Assembly (NCBI RefSeq): GCF_014652335.1
Contig: NZ_BMYP01000032.1
Location: 1-37,017, forward strand
Origin: Vogesella fluminis
GTDB taxonomy: Bacteria > Pseudomonadota > Gammaproteobacteria > Burkholderiales > Chromobacteriaceae
Length of the DNA: 37,017 nt
Reading direction: 5' to 3'
Position numbers and translations under genes: made by a program. This document shows positions 1 to 7,936 of the stretch, piece after piece (the stretch's first letter is position 1; each line of letters opens with the position of its first letter). The notes beneath the pieces were generated by a model, which had not been told where the DNA came from, did no database searches, and was given only the letters and a program-made list of their open reading frames with translations.

Positions 1-56
1 AAACGGCCCTGCGTTTCACTATTCCGCCTTCGGGCAGGCCCAAGTCCGACAGGCTG
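1..56. other. Unassigned left edge, partial hairpin
   Basis: Bases 1-16 form a short inverted repeat (AAACG, loop GCCCTG, CGTTT) that may continue beyond the window. It lies just downstream of the minus-strand outer-membrane protein gene and could be part of its terminator. No gene is recognisable. Confidence 0.25.
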
Positions 57-1283
57 CTAGAAAAACCAGCGTGCCAGCGCCTGCATGCTGCGCTGCTGCG
101 GCAGCGTGCCGTACTGGCTGCCGGGGGCTCCCTGCTGTTGCAGCCACTGCAGCGCATAGTCGGTGCGGGTGCCACGCCAGCGCGCCTCCAGCCACAGCCG
201 GCTGCTGTGGTCATGGCCGTCGCGGTGCTGCAGCAGGGCCAGGTCCAGCCGTGGCAGTACATCCTGCCAGCATGCCTGCAGCAGCCACTGGCGGCGGGTG
301 GGCAGCCCGCCGCGCTGTTGCTGCTGTGCGCGATACGCAAGGTAGGCCGCCGGTTGCCGCGCCAGTGCCGCCCATTGCGCGGCGTCGAGCGCGCTGCCGT
401 CGTACTGCCATTCCAGCCCCAGTGTCAGCTTGTTCGGCCAGGTGTACTGCGCACCGCCCGCCAGCTGGTTCTGCCAGCCGCTGCCGGGGGCGTGGCCACC
501 GGCCCACTCGCCGTACAGCACCGTGGCCTGGCCCAGGACGGTGCTGAGGTTGGCCCCCAGCCGGGTGCCGTTGCCGGCGGCGTGGTACAGCAGCCATTGC
601 GGCGACAGTGGCCATGCCGGCAGGCTAAGGCTGGCCAGCCAGCGCGTACGGCGGTTGGTGGCGTCGGCATCCGGCTGCAGTGTCGGCCGGCGTGGGCTGC
701 TGTCCAGCGCCGGTGCCAGCAGCAGGTTGGCCGCACCGCCGTCCCACCACTGCTGGGCGCGCAGCATCACCGTGCCCTGGCGGTTGTCGCGCTGGCTGGC
801 CGGATCGGCAGAGATCAGGCTGCGCACCGCATCCTCGCGCAGGAAATCGGTGGGGTTGAAGCCGGTGGCCACGCCGTGGCGCACATTGATGCGGCCCAGT
901 GCCAGCTGGTGCGTGCTGTCCGGCTGCCAGGCGGCGTAGGCGTCGCTGACGGTCAGCACGCCGCTCGGCTGGCCGTTGCCGGGCTGGCGCCAGTCCTGGC
1001 GTGCCGCCCACGCCAGCTGCAGCCCCTCTGCGGCGTTATGCTGGCCGCGCCAGGCCAGCGACAGGCGCTGGCTGTGGCGGGCGTAGCCGGGCAGCTGCCA
1101 CTGGCTGCTGTCGTGCGCCAGTTCGATGAAACGCAGGCCGTCAGCCGGCCGTGCCGTGCTGTCCGGTGTGGCATCGGCCAGCGCCAGCGCGGTGGCGTCC
1201 AGCTCCGGCAGTGTCTGTTCCGGCAGCGTTTGGGCCAGGGCGGGCAGGGCGGCCAGCAGCGTGGCCGGCAGCAGGTGCTTCAT
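57..1283 (-). CDS. Predicted outer-membrane beta-barrel protein
   Basis: A 408-residue protein starting with a classic Sec signal peptide (MKHLLPATLLAALPALAQ). The rest alternates polar and aromatic residues as in barrel strands, and it ends in Trp-Phe-Phe, the terminal aromatic typical of proteins inserted by BamA. I chose the ATG at 1283 because it begins the signal peptide and overlaps the stop of the upstream gene (ATGA), which suggests translational coupling. It is the last gene of an operon with a periplasmic LolA-like protein and a MacB/LolCD-like ABC pair, so it probably serves as the outer-membrane component or cargo acceptor of that system. The family name is not certain (DUF1302-like barrels are one possibility). 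It contains one copy of the TTGGCCGCA repeat, read as Ala-Ala-Asn-Leu. Confidence 0.7.
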   Translation of the reverse strand: MKHLLPATLLAALPALAQTLPEQTLPELDATALALADATPDSTARPADGLRFIELAHDSSQWQLPGYARHSQRLSLAWRGQHNAAEGLQLAWAARQDWRQPGNGQPSGVLTVSDAYAAWQPDSTHQLALGRINVRHGVATGFNPTDFLREDAVRSLISADPASQRDNRQGTVMLRAQQWWDGGAANLLLAPALDSSPRRPTLQPDADATNRRTRWLASLSLPAWPLSPQWLLYHAAGNGTRLGANLSTVLGQATVLYGEWAGGHAPGSGWQNQLAGGAQYTWPNKLTLGLEWQYDGSALDAAQWAALARQPAAYLAYRAQQQQRGGLPTRRQWLLQACWQDVLPRLDLALLQHRDGHDHSSRLWLEARWRGTRTDYALQWLQQQGAPGSQYGTLPQQRSMQALARWFF

Positions 1284-2047
1284 TCCGGCTGGAAGCGCGG
1301 CAGGTAGTCGCGCTGCAGCCAGGCTTCCGGCACCTCGCGCCGCGTCCAGTCGCTGTAGCGCATCACGGTGATCCAGTCTGGCTCCAGGCCGTCGATGATC
1401 ACTGTCTCGGTGGGGCGCTCCACTCCCAGCCAGCGCTGGTAGCGGCGGTAGTAGGCGGTCTTCAGCAGCTTGCCGCTGTCGGCGTAGAACCGGGCTTTGA
1501 TCGGCCGTGCACCGTCCTGGCTGACCCACATCTCGATGCGCGGGTAGTTGGCGCCGTCGCCGCCGGCCTCCAGCAGCAGCTTGTAGCTGGCGCGGCTCTG
1601 GCGGTCGCCGTCCAGCGTGTTCTCGGCCACGGCCTGGGTGGCGCGGTAGTCGCGGGCGAAGTTGGTGGTAACCACGTCACCGTTGGATGCCTGGCCCAGC
1701 AGCCGCTGTTGCGGTGATAGCCGTATGCTGGCCTTGCTGGCCGGGTCGTAGAACCACAGGTCGCGGCCGTTGTAGAGGATGAGCTTGCCTACGTCGCGCG
1801 CCGGCGCCTGGTAGCGCACCAGGCTGCGGAACTGCCCGTCGCCGGCGCTGGCGCGCGAGTACACCACCAGCGTGCTGCTGTCGCTGAGCTTGCCCTTGCG
1901 GTACTCGGTGAGGGTGTTGCTGAGGCTGAAGGCGAAGGCCGGATTGCGTACGGCGTCGCTGGCGGCCAGGATGGCCTGCGCATCCGGTGCCGCCAGTGCG
2001 GCGCGGCACAGGCACAGGGCAAGCAGGGTGGCAAGGATACGGTGCAT
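1280..2047 (-). CDS. Periplasmic LolA-like 'outer membrane lipoprotein-sorting' protein
   Basis: A 255-residue protein with a signal peptide (MHRILATLLALCLCRAALA). The following body has features typical of the LolA/LolB-fold family annotated as outer-membrane lipoprotein-sorting proteins (TP_0789-like): a DLWFYDP segment, a region of repeated beta strands, and a C-terminal part with DGLEPDWITVMRYSDW. Such proteins are thought to carry a hydrophobic ligand across the periplasm. It is preceded by a good ribosome site (GAGGAG) just 10 bases after the permease stop, and its own stop overlaps the start of the barrel gene. It is not the housekeeping lolA: it is longer and sits with a dedicated ABC exporter and a barrel. 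The cargo cannot be read from the sequence. Confidence 0.75.
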   Translation of the reverse strand: MHRILATLLALCLCRAALAAPDAQAILAASDAVRNPAFAFSLSNTLTEYRKGKLSDSSTLVVYSRASAGDGQFRSLVRYQAPARDVGKLILYNGRDLWFYDPASKASIRLSPQQRLLGQASNGDVVTTNFARDYRATQAVAENTLDGDRQSRASYKLLLEAGGDGANYPRIEMWVSQDGARPIKARFYADSGKLLKTAYYRRYQRWLGVERPTETVIIDGLEPDWITVMRYSDWTRREVPEAWLQRDYLPRFQPE

Positions 2048-2057
2048 GTCGGGCTCC

Positions 2058-3461
2058 TCAGCTATGACGCAGTGCGTCCACGATCTGTTGCCGGGCGGCG
2101 CGCCGCGCCGGCCACCACGCCGACAGCAGCGTCACGCCCAGCATGCCGCTGACGCTGCCCAGCAGTAGCGGCAGGTCCTGCCCCACGCGCACCAGGATCA
2201 GGTAGGCATAGGCGTAGCCGGGCGGCGTCCAGCGCCAGCCGCTGTTGTTGATCAGCGCCGCCACCGCCAGCGCAGCCAGCACGCCCAGCACTACGCCGGC
2301 CAGGCCCAGCAGCAGCGCCTCGCACAGGAACAGGCGGCGTATGCCGGCGCGGCGCAGGCCCAGCGCGCGCAGGGTGCCGATCTCGCTGGTGCGCTCTACC
2401 ACCGCGCTGCTCATGGTATTGCCCAGCGTGAACAGCACGATGACGCCGATCAGCATGGCGATGAAGCCGAACATGGAGTCCATGAACTGGCTGGTCTGCT
2501 CGTACATCGGGTTCAACTGGCGGAAGTCCAGCACCGTCAGGTCCTGGCCGCCGCCGTGCTGCGCCAGCAGGGTGCGGATGCGGGGGCGTGCCTTGTCGAT
2601 GTCGGCGGTGCGATGCAGCTGCAGCAGGATGGCGGTGACCTGTGGCGTGTCGCGGCCATAGACCAGCGCCTGTGCCTGCTGCAGGTGCATGGCCATGTAC
2701 AGGTCGTCCAGCGCCTTGATACCCATATTGGTGGCTTTCACCACCCGCAGGCTGGCCACATTGGGGGCGCCACGCTGGCTGGCGGCCAGCAGCTCGATAC
2801 GGTTGGCCGCAGCGCCGGCGCCGGCGGGTACGGCTTCCTGCTGTGACAGCGCGGCCAGCTCGGCCGGGGTATTATCGCTGCCGCCGTGGCTGGTGTTGCT
2901 GTCGGCGGCCGGCTGCGTGCACGGCATGCCGACCGGCAGCAGGCCGCACAGCCGCAGCTTGCGCGCCACACCCTGGCCTACCACCACGCTGTCCGCCGTA
3001 CGGTCTTCCAGCGCCAGCGGCTGGGCGTAGCTCACCACGCCGTATTCGTTCCAGCGCAGCATGCGGTTGCGGGCGGCCGCGTCCACGCCGTTGACCAGCA
3101 CCGAGCGCGACACGTTGGCCGCAAAGCGGCCGGCGATGCCGCCCAGCTGCAGTGCCGGGGTTACCTCGTTCAGCAGCGGGCCCAGCTGCGCATCCTGCCG
3201 CAGTCTGGCCATCAGCGCCGCATAGTCGCGGATGCCGTAGGCGGCCGGGTTGTCGCTGCCTTCCTCGAAATAGCCGCTGCGCTGTACCTGCAGGTGGCCG
3301 GTGAACTGCACGAAGCCGGTGAGCGAACCGTACTGGATGTTGGAGCGGTAGCCGCCGAACAGCAGGATGGCGGTGAGCCCCACCACCATGGTGAGCAGGG
3401 TGGCCAGCGAACGGCGACGGTTGCGCAACAGGTTGCGCAGGGCCAGCAGCAGGGTGCTCAT
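2058..3461 (-). CDS. MacB/FtsX-type ABC transporter permease
   Basis: A 467-residue inner-membrane protein with the MacB/LolC plan. One transmembrane helix lies near residues 20-38. A periplasmic domain of nearly 290 residues follows. Three C-terminal helices lie at about 325-350, 380-408 and 422-450, in an FtsX-like domain (ERTSEIGTLRALGLRR is the typical cytoplasmic coupling segment). Such permeases work by mechanotransmission, moving lipoproteins or extracting substrates at the periplasmic face instead of transporting through a pore. Its ATG overlaps the stop of the ATPase gene (ATGA), and the LolA-like gene follows after 10 bases. The periplasmic domain carries two repeat copies, read as Ala-Ala-Asn. 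Confidence 0.88.
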   Translation of the reverse strand: MSTLLLALRNLLRNRRRSLATLLTMVVGLTAILLFGGYRSNIQYGSLTGFVQFTGHLQVQRSGYFEEGSDNPAAYGIRDYAALMARLRQDAQLGPLLNEVTPALQLGGIAGRFAANVSRSVLVNGVDAAARNRMLRWNEYGVVSYAQPLALEDRTADSVVVGQGVARKLRLCGLLPVGMPCTQPAADSNTSHGGSDNTPAELAALSQQEAVPAGAGAAANRIELLAASQRGAPNVASLRVVKATNMGIKALDDLYMAMHLQQAQALVYGRDTPQVTAILLQLHRTADIDKARPRIRTLLAQHGGGQDLTVLDFRQLNPMYEQTSQFMDSMFGFIAMLIGVIVLFTLGNTMSSAVVERTSEIGTLRALGLRRAGIRRLFLCEALLLGLAGVVLGVLAALAVAALINNSGWRWTPPGYAYAYLILVRVGQDLPLLLGSVSGMLGVTLLSAWWPARRAARQQIVDALRHS

Positions 3462-4147
3462 GCCGCGCCCTCCTGCATGCTTTGCAGGCGGCCGTCACAC
3501 AGCGGAAGCAGCGCGTCGGCGGCGGCGATGACCTGTGCATCGTGCGAGGAAAATACGAACGATACCGCGTGCTCGCGCTGCAAGCGGCGCATCAGCGCGA
3601 TGATCTCGGCGCCGGTATGGCTGTCCAGGTTGGCGGTAGGTTCGTCGGCAAGCACCAGCGCCGGCCGCCCCACCAGGGCGCGGGCGATGGCCACGCGCTG
3701 GCGCTGGCCGCCGGACAGCTGGCCGGGGCGGTTATCCATGCGCTCGGCCAGCCCCACCGCGGCCAGCATGTCGCGCACGCGCTGGCGGCGGGCGGCGCGG
3801 GACACGCCGGCCAGAATCAGCGGATACTCCACGTTTTCGTAGGCGCTCAGCACCGGCAGCAGGTTGAAGTGCTGGAACACGAAGCCGATGTGGCGGGCGC
3901 GGAAGTCCGACAGCGCGTCGTCGTCCAGTGCATCCAGCACCTGGCCGGCAATCTCGATGCGGCCGCTGTCGGCGCGGTCCAGGCCGCCGATCAGGTTGAG
4001 CAGGGTGGTCTTGCCGCTGCCGGACGGGCCGGCCAGCACGGTAAAGCAGTCGGGCTGGATGGCGGCGCTGATGCCGCTGAGGGCCGGCACGGCCACGCTG
4101 TCCAGATGATAGGTCTTGCACACATCGACCAGGTGCACGGTAGGCAT
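3458..4147 (-). CDS. MacB/LolD-type ABC transporter ATP-binding protein
   Basis: A 229-residue ATPase with all motor elements: Walker A GPSGSGKTT at residues 40-48, Q-loop Gln at about 92, signature LSGGQ at 144-148, Walker B ending in ADEP near 170, and the switch His at about 202 (SSHD). It belongs to the MacB/LolD/FtsE group that drives FtsX-type permeases. It is the first gene of the four-gene operon; GGAG lies seven bases before the start. A full repeat copy (AAGGTTGGCCGCAA, 4159-4172) lies immediately upstream, between this operon and the divergent AraC-type gene. The substrate is unknown; the LolA-like and barrel partners suggest movement of a lipid or lipoprotein to the outer membrane. 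Confidence 0.9.
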   Translation of the reverse strand: MPTVHLVDVCKTYHLDSVAVPALSGISAAIQPDCFTVLAGPSGSGKTTLLNLIGGLDRADSGRIEIAGQVLDALDDDALSDFRARHIGFVFQHFNLLPVLSAYENVEYPLILAGVSRAARRQRVRDMLAAVGLAERMDNRPGQLSGGQRQRVAIARALVGRPALVLADEPTANLDSHTGAEIIALMRRLQREHAVSFVFSSHDAQVIAAADALLPLCDGRLQSMQEGAA

Positions 4148-4160
4148 GATGGCTCCACAA

Positions 4161-4171
4161 GGTTGGCCGCA
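4161..4171 (+). repeat. TTGGCCGCA repeat, intergenic
   Basis: Full-consensus copy (CAAGGTTGGCCGCAAT context) just upstream of the ABC operon start codon. Confidence 0.9.
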
Positions 4172-4245
4172 ATGACACCCAGCTTAGCGTCGGCCCGGTG
4201 CCGTGTATTGAAGGATTGCGACATGTGCATTGCATGACGTGATCC

Positions 4246-4251
4246 TATAAT
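4246..4251 (+). promoter_or_regulatory. Perfect -10 box (TATAAT) of the AraC-type gene
   Basis: TATAAT ends six bases before the ATG at 4258. There is no convincing -35 hexamer. Transcription would begin at about the A of the ATG, and no Shine-Dalgarno sequence is present, so a leaderless mRNA is likely. Confidence 0.5.
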
Positions 4252-4257
4252 ACAGCC

Positions 4258-5211
4258 ATGTTCAAGATAGACCAGCCCCCGCTTCCTGCCGCCAGCCCGC
4301 TATCGGCCGCCCGCAACGAGATATGGCTGCCCGGGCCGGCACTGGCCGCCGCCGTGCGTGCGGTGGTGGCACGCGATATCCGCGGCATCGCGTTGCCCGA
4401 TGCACAGCGTTACAGTTATTTCCCGGCCTCGCCCTTGTGTGCGCTTAGCTGGTTTTTCAGCGGTTACAGCGACAGCCTGGCACCCGGCAGCCTTCCCGGC
4501 CCGGACAGTCTGCGCCAGCGTCTGCCAGCCTGTTGCGTCAGCGGCCCGTTTACCCGCCCCAGTTGCAGTCATGCCGCGCCTGACACCTATGGCATGATGT
4601 TGCTGTTTCCGCCGGATGCCTTTGCCGCGCTGACCGGCATCGAACCGGGTGAGCTGCTCAACCGTTTTACCGGCTTTGACAAACTGCTGCCGGCCGACTG
4701 GCAGGACTTTTGCCGTGCCGTGATGCAGGCGGCCGGCGACGAGGCGCGGCTGCTTCTGATCGAGACCTTTATCGGCCAACGTTGGCCGCAAGTGCGGCCG
4801 GCGCAGTCGCGGCTTAGCCGCATCAACCAGGACTGGGCGCAGCATCTGGCACTGCGTGCTTCGCTGTCGGGCATCGGCCGCAGCGCACGGCAGATCGAGC
4901 GCCGCATCAAGCAGTGGAGCGGCCAGTCACTGCGCGAGCTGCAGGGCCTCGGGCGGGCCGAGCGTGTTTTTCTTGCCTCGGTGGCCGATGGCTTGCACGG
5001 CGAGGTGAGCATGAGTGCGCTGGCGGCCGAATACGGTTACAGCGACCAGTCGCACCTGATCCGCCAGTCGCGGCGCATCACCGGCTTTACTCCCGGCGAA
5101 ATGCGCGAACGGCTGTACTGCGACGAGGGCTTCTGGGCCTACCGTTTGTGGGGTTTTGCCGAGAGCGAGCTGATTCGCGATGAGGCTGCCGCACCGCAGT
5201 GCAAGACATGA
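4258..5211 (+). CDS. AraC-family transcriptional regulator
   Basis: A 317-residue protein. The C-terminal part (about 210-300) holds the two helix-turn-helix units of the AraC family; the second reads MSALAAEYGYSDQSHLIRQ, followed by the family hallmark GFTPGEMRER. The N-terminal two-thirds is a ligand-sensing domain I cannot assign to a specific effector. It is divergent from the ABC operon and lies 54 bases upstream of nadV on the same strand, so it could control either. The ATG at 4258 sits at the expected start point of a perfect TATAAT box, which suggests leaderless expression; no other good start exists nearby. One repeat copy (4780-4790) is read as Arg-Trp-Pro-Gln. Confidence 0.85.
   Translation: MFKIDQPPLPAASPLSAARNEIWLPGPALAAAVRAVVARDIRGIALPDAQRYSYFPASPLCALSWFFSGYSDSLAPGSLPGPDSLRQRLPACCVSGPFTRPSCSHAAPDTYGMMLLFPPDAFAALTGIEPGELLNRFTGFDKLLPADWQDFCRAVMQAAGDEARLLLIETFIGQRWPQVRPAQSRLSRINQDWAQHLALRASLSGIGRSARQIERRIKQWSGQSLRELQGLGRAERVFLASVADGLHGEVSMSALAAEYGYSDQSHLIRQSRRITGFTPGEMRERLYCDEGFWAYRLWGFAESELIRDEAAAPQCKT
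4780..4790 (+). repeat. TTGGCCGCA repeat inside the AraC-type gene
   Basis: CG variant (CCAACGTTGGCCGCAAG). Its left neighbour CGGCCAA makes a partial back-to-back palindrome. Confidence 0.85.
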
Positions 5212-5239
5212 CAGCCAGGTGACGCAGGGGTAAGCTGTG

Positions 5240-5262
5240 GGCATTTCCCAGGCTGGAATGCC
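5240..5262 (+). promoter_or_regulatory. Hairpin next to the nadV start codon
   Basis: GGCATTTCC pairs with GGAATGCC across a short loop, with one bulged T. The right arm covers the only purine-rich stretch before the ATG at 5266, so the hairpin could limit ribosome access or act as an operator. No known riboswitch was recognised. Confidence 0.3.
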
Positions 5263-5265
5263 GCC

Positions 5266-6651
5266 ATGACCGTCAATCCCATTCTCAATAGCGATTCCTA
5301 CAAGCTCAGTCACTGGGTGCAGTACCCGCCCGGCACCGACGGCATGTATTCCTACGTGGCCGCGCGTGGCGGCACCGCCTCGCACGTGCTGTTTTTCGGC
5401 CTGCAGGCGCTGCTGAAGGACTACCTCAGCCAGCGCATCACGATGGCGCACATCGCCGAGGCGGAGGCGCTGGCCGCGCTGCACGGCCTGCCGTTTAACC
5501 GCGCCGGCTTCGAACGCATCGTCAAAAAGCACCACGGCTACTGGCCGGTGCGCATCCGTGCGGTGGCCGAGGGCGAGCTGATTCCGACCGGGGTGCCGAT
5601 GGTCACCATCGAGTCCACCGACCCGGAGCTGTTCTGGGTGGTGTCCTTCCTGGAGACGGCGCTGCTGCGGGTGTGGTACCCGATCAGCGTCGCCACGCGT
5701 AGCTTCCGCGCCAAGGAAATCATCCGCCGCTATCTGTTGCAGACCGCCGACGACCTGTCCGGCCTGCCGTTCAAGCTGCACGATTTCGGCGCGCGCGGCG
5801 TGTCCAGTTACGAAAGCTCGGAAATCGGCGGCATGGCGCACCTGGTCAACTTCATGGGCAGCGACACGCTGGCGGCGCTGGTCGCCGCGCGCCGCCACTA
5901 CCACGAGCCGTGCGCGGCGTTCTCGATCCCGGCGGCCGAGCACGCCACCATCACCGCCTGGGGCCGGCGGCACGAGGGCGAGGCCTTTGGCAACATGCTG
6001 GCCCACTTCGCCAAACCCGGCGCGCTGCTGGCGGTGGTCAGCGACAGCTACGACGTGTTCCACGCCGTCAGCGAGTTGTGGGGTGAGCGGCTGCGGCAGC
6101 AGGTGATGGACAGCGGCGCCACGGTGGTGATCCGCCCCGATTCCGGTGAACCGGTGCAGGTGGTGGCCGAGGTGGTGGAAAGGTTGGCCGCAAGCTTCGG
6201 CACCACGCTGAACGGCAAGGGCTACCGCGTGCTGAACCACGTGCGCGTGATCCAGGGCGATGGCGTGAACCTCGCCAGTATCGATGCGATACTGTCGCGG
6301 CTGGCCAAGCTCGGTTACAGCGCCGACAATGTCGCCTTCGGCATGGGTGCCGAGCTGTTGCAGAAGCTGGACCGCGATACGCACAAGATGGCGCTGAAGT
6401 GCTCTGCGATCAGCGTCGGCGGCCAGTGGCGCGACGTGTTCAAGGACCCGGTCACCGACCCCGGCAAACGCTCGCTGGGCGGGCGCGTGGTGGCGGCGCG
6501 CGACAGCCGCGGCGCCTGGGGCGTCAACACCCTGGAACGGGTCAGCGACGCCGACCTGCAGATGCGCGTGGTGTGGGAGAACGGCCAGCTGCTGCTGGAC
6601 GAAGACTTCGCCACCATCCGCGCTCGCGCCGCCGCGCATCTGGCGAACTGA
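5266..6651 (+). CDS. nadV: Nicotinamide phosphoribosyltransferase
   Basis: A 461-residue enzyme matching bacterial NadV and animal NAMPT along its length. It makes nicotinamide mononucleotide from nicotinamide and phosphoribosyl pyrophosphate, a one-step salvage route to NAD in the cytoplasm. Supporting segments are the N-terminal DSYKLSHW, the HDFGARG motif near residue 173 with its active-site Asp, the following SSEIGG, AEHATITAWGR near 225, and the phosphate-binding RPDSGEP at about 289-295. It follows an AraC-type regulator and ends at a strong terminator shared with a convergent cysteine hydrolase. One repeat copy (6182-6192) is read as Arg-Leu-Ala-Ala. NadV is patchily distributed among bacteria and often moves horizontally, but composition here looks like the neighbours. 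Confidence 0.95.
   Translation: MTVNPILNSDSYKLSHWVQYPPGTDGMYSYVAARGGTASHVLFFGLQALLKDYLSQRITMAHIAEAEALAALHGLPFNRAGFERIVKKHHGYWPVRIRAVAEGELIPTGVPMVTIESTDPELFWVVSFLETALLRVWYPISVATRSFRAKEIIRRYLLQTADDLSGLPFKLHDFGARGVSSYESSEIGGMAHLVNFMGSDTLAALVAARRHYHEPCAAFSIPAAEHATITAWGRRHEGEAFGNMLAHFAKPGALLAVVSDSYDVFHAVSELWGERLRQQVMDSGATVVIRPDSGEPVQVVAEVVERLAASFGTTLNGKGYRVLNHVRVIQGDGVNLASIDAILSRLAKLGYSADNVAFGMGAELLQKLDRDTHKMALKCSAISVGGQWRDVFKDPVTDPGKRSLGGRVVAARDSRGAWGVNTLERVSDADLQMRVVWENGQLLLDEDFATIRARAAAHLAN
6182..6192 (+). repeat. TTGGCCGCA repeat inside nadV
   Basis: Strong copy (GAAAGGTTGGCCGCAAGC); reading ERLAAS in the protein. Confidence 0.9.
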
Positions 6652-6663
6652 GCCGGACGTGCA

Positions 6664-6708
6664 AAAAGGTTGGCCGCAAGCCTGTCACCGGCTTGCGGCC
6701 AACCTTTT
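6664..6708. terminator. Bidirectional terminator built from two inverted repeat copies
   Basis: A perfect 19-bp stem (arms 6664-6682 and 6690-6708) with the 7-nt loop TGTCACC. Each arm is a full AAAAGGTTGGCCGCAAGCC copy, so each strand ends in TTTT. It separates convergent nadV and the cysteine hydrolase gene. Confidence 0.9.
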
Positions 6709-6719
6709 GTATTTCCGCC

Positions 6720-7256
6720 TCAGTCTTCCGCCTGCAGCGCCGCCAGCGGCAGCACACGGATGGGGTTGCCCGGCACGTCCATGTTCGCCCACAGCCAGTT
6801 CAGGTGCGCAACCAGCGTGTCGCCGCTGGCGTGCGGTCTATCCTTGCAGGTATGGGCGTCGGCCACCACGGTGACGGCGTAGCCGAGCGAGGCGGCGCGG
6901 CGCACGGTGGTATCGACGCAGAAATCGCTGGCGTAACCGCCGATCCACAGGTTCTCGATCTCCTCGCTGTCCAGGTACTGGCGCAGGCTGGTGTCGAGAA
7001 AGCTGTCGCAGGCGGTTTTTTCGATCACCGGGTCGTCCGGCTGGCGCTGCAGGCCGGGGTGCAGCTGCCACGCCTCGCTGCCGCGCGGCAGGTCGTCGGT
7101 GTGGTGCTGGATGAACAGCACGCGGTGGCCACAGGCGCGGGCGTGGTCTATCAGGCGGTTGAGGCTGGCCAGGGTCTCGGCGCCGCGCGTGGCGCGCGGC
7201 TCCATGTCGATCAGGCCGTACTGGAAATCGATGACAAGCAGGGCGGTATGGCTCAT
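6720..7256 (-). CDS. Isochorismatase-family cysteine hydrolase
   Basis: A 178-residue protein of the isochorismatase/nicotinamidase superfamily. The catalytic triad is visible as Asp10 (LLVIDFQ), Lys80 (VIEKTACDSF) and Cys113 (GGYASDFCVDTT). These enzymes hydrolyse amides such as nicotinamide or ureido compounds, or act on isochorismate. Location beside nadV would fit nicotinamide metabolism, but nicotinamidases carry a metal-binding Asp-x-His-x-His set after the first Asp that I do not see clearly, so the substrate is left open. GGAGA seven bases before the ATG supports this start. It is transcribed towards nadV, and the two share the inverted-repeat terminator. Confidence 0.85.
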   Translation of the reverse strand: MSHTALLVIDFQYGLIDMEPRATRGAETLASLNRLIDHARACGHRVLFIQHHTDDLPRGSEAWQLHPGLQRQPDDPVIEKTACDSFLDTSLRQYLDSEEIENLWIGGYASDFCVDTTVRRAASLGYAVTVVADAHTCKDRPHASGDTLVAHLNWLWANMDVPGNPIRVLPLAALQAED

Positions 7257-7362
7257 GGCGGTCTCCGGTGGGCCCGGCCGGCGGTAGCCGACCGGGGAAG
7301 CCGCATGCTAACAGCAAATCCGCCGCCCGCGACAGGGTTGTTTTGGCCGGCGGCGGGATGCT

Positions 7363-7373
7363 TGCGGCCAACC
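7363..7373 (-). repeat. TTGGCCGCA repeat, intergenic
   Basis: Copy in the gap between the SRPBCC gene and the cysteine hydrolase gene. With an inexact partner at about 7336-7349 (GGGTTG..GGCCGG) it can fold into a weak hairpin. Confidence 0.8.
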
Positions 7374-7389
7374 CTTGACGGCTGCCTCG

Positions 7390-7857
7390 TCAGGGTCTGT
7401 TGACGCTGGTTTCGCGGGCGCGCCAAGCCAGGATCAGGCTGTGCCATTCGGCCAGCATGGCCGCGTAGCCGGCGGCAAAATCACGGATGGCGGCGTTGCC
7501 TGCCTCGCCAAGTCCGGTCAGGGTGTAGCTGACCTGGACGCGGGTGCTGGCCGCATCCAGCGCCTGGCAGCTTACCTGTACCTGCACGAAGCGCGAACCG
7601 GGCGTGACCCGCACATAGCGGTAGCGATAGGCGGCAGGATCGTAATCCGCCAATGTCCACAGCGTGCTCTCGCTGCCGTGGCCGGTGGCGAACACCATGC
7701 CGGCGCTGGTGTGGCCGTCGGCCGGGTGGAAGTACTGCGGTTGCCAGTCCGGTACCCACAGCGTTTCGCCGGCGGGGGTGAACAGCGGATAAGCGGTGTC
7801 GATGTCCAGCGGCAGGGTGAATTCGCCGCTGAGGTGCTGCTGTAATGCCTGGAACAT
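7390..7857 (-). CDS. SRPBCC (START-like) domain protein
   Basis: A 155-residue protein whose length and content suit the SRPBCC ligand-binding fold: an N-terminal helix (MFQALQQHLSGEFTLPLDID), a run of beta strands with YRYRYVRVTPGSRFVQVQV, and a long C-terminal helix (GYAAMLAEWHSLIL). Members bind hydrophobic ligands in a deep pocket; the ligand here is unknown. I preferred the ATG at 7857 because GGAAAGGG precedes it and the fold starts there; a longer frame reaches 7911 without support. It lies 79 bases downstream of a small putative DNA-binding protein on the same strand, probably in one transcript. Confidence 0.65.
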   Translation of the reverse strand: MFQALQQHLSGEFTLPLDIDTAYPLFTPAGETLWVPDWQPQYFHPADGHTSAGMVFATGHGSESTLWTLADYDPAAYRYRYVRVTPGSRFVQVQVSCQALDAASTRVQVSYTLTGLGEAGNAAIRDFAAGYAAMLAEWHSLILAWRARETSVNRP

Positions 7858-7936
7858 GTGTGCCCTTTCCAAAAAAACGGGTACACCGCAGCGCCCCATG
7901 GCGCGCGGCATGGCATGTCACCGGCAAACGACGGGC

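Noticed and set aside
1-60. Left edge as the end of an insertion sequence
   Set aside because: Too little sequence is visible to show terminal repeats or a target duplication, and the adjacent barrel gene ends naturally in an aromatic residue.
7858-7911. Longer start for the SRPBCC gene
   Set aside because: The extension has no ribosome site and adds residues outside the fold, whereas GGAAAGGG precedes the ATG at 7857.
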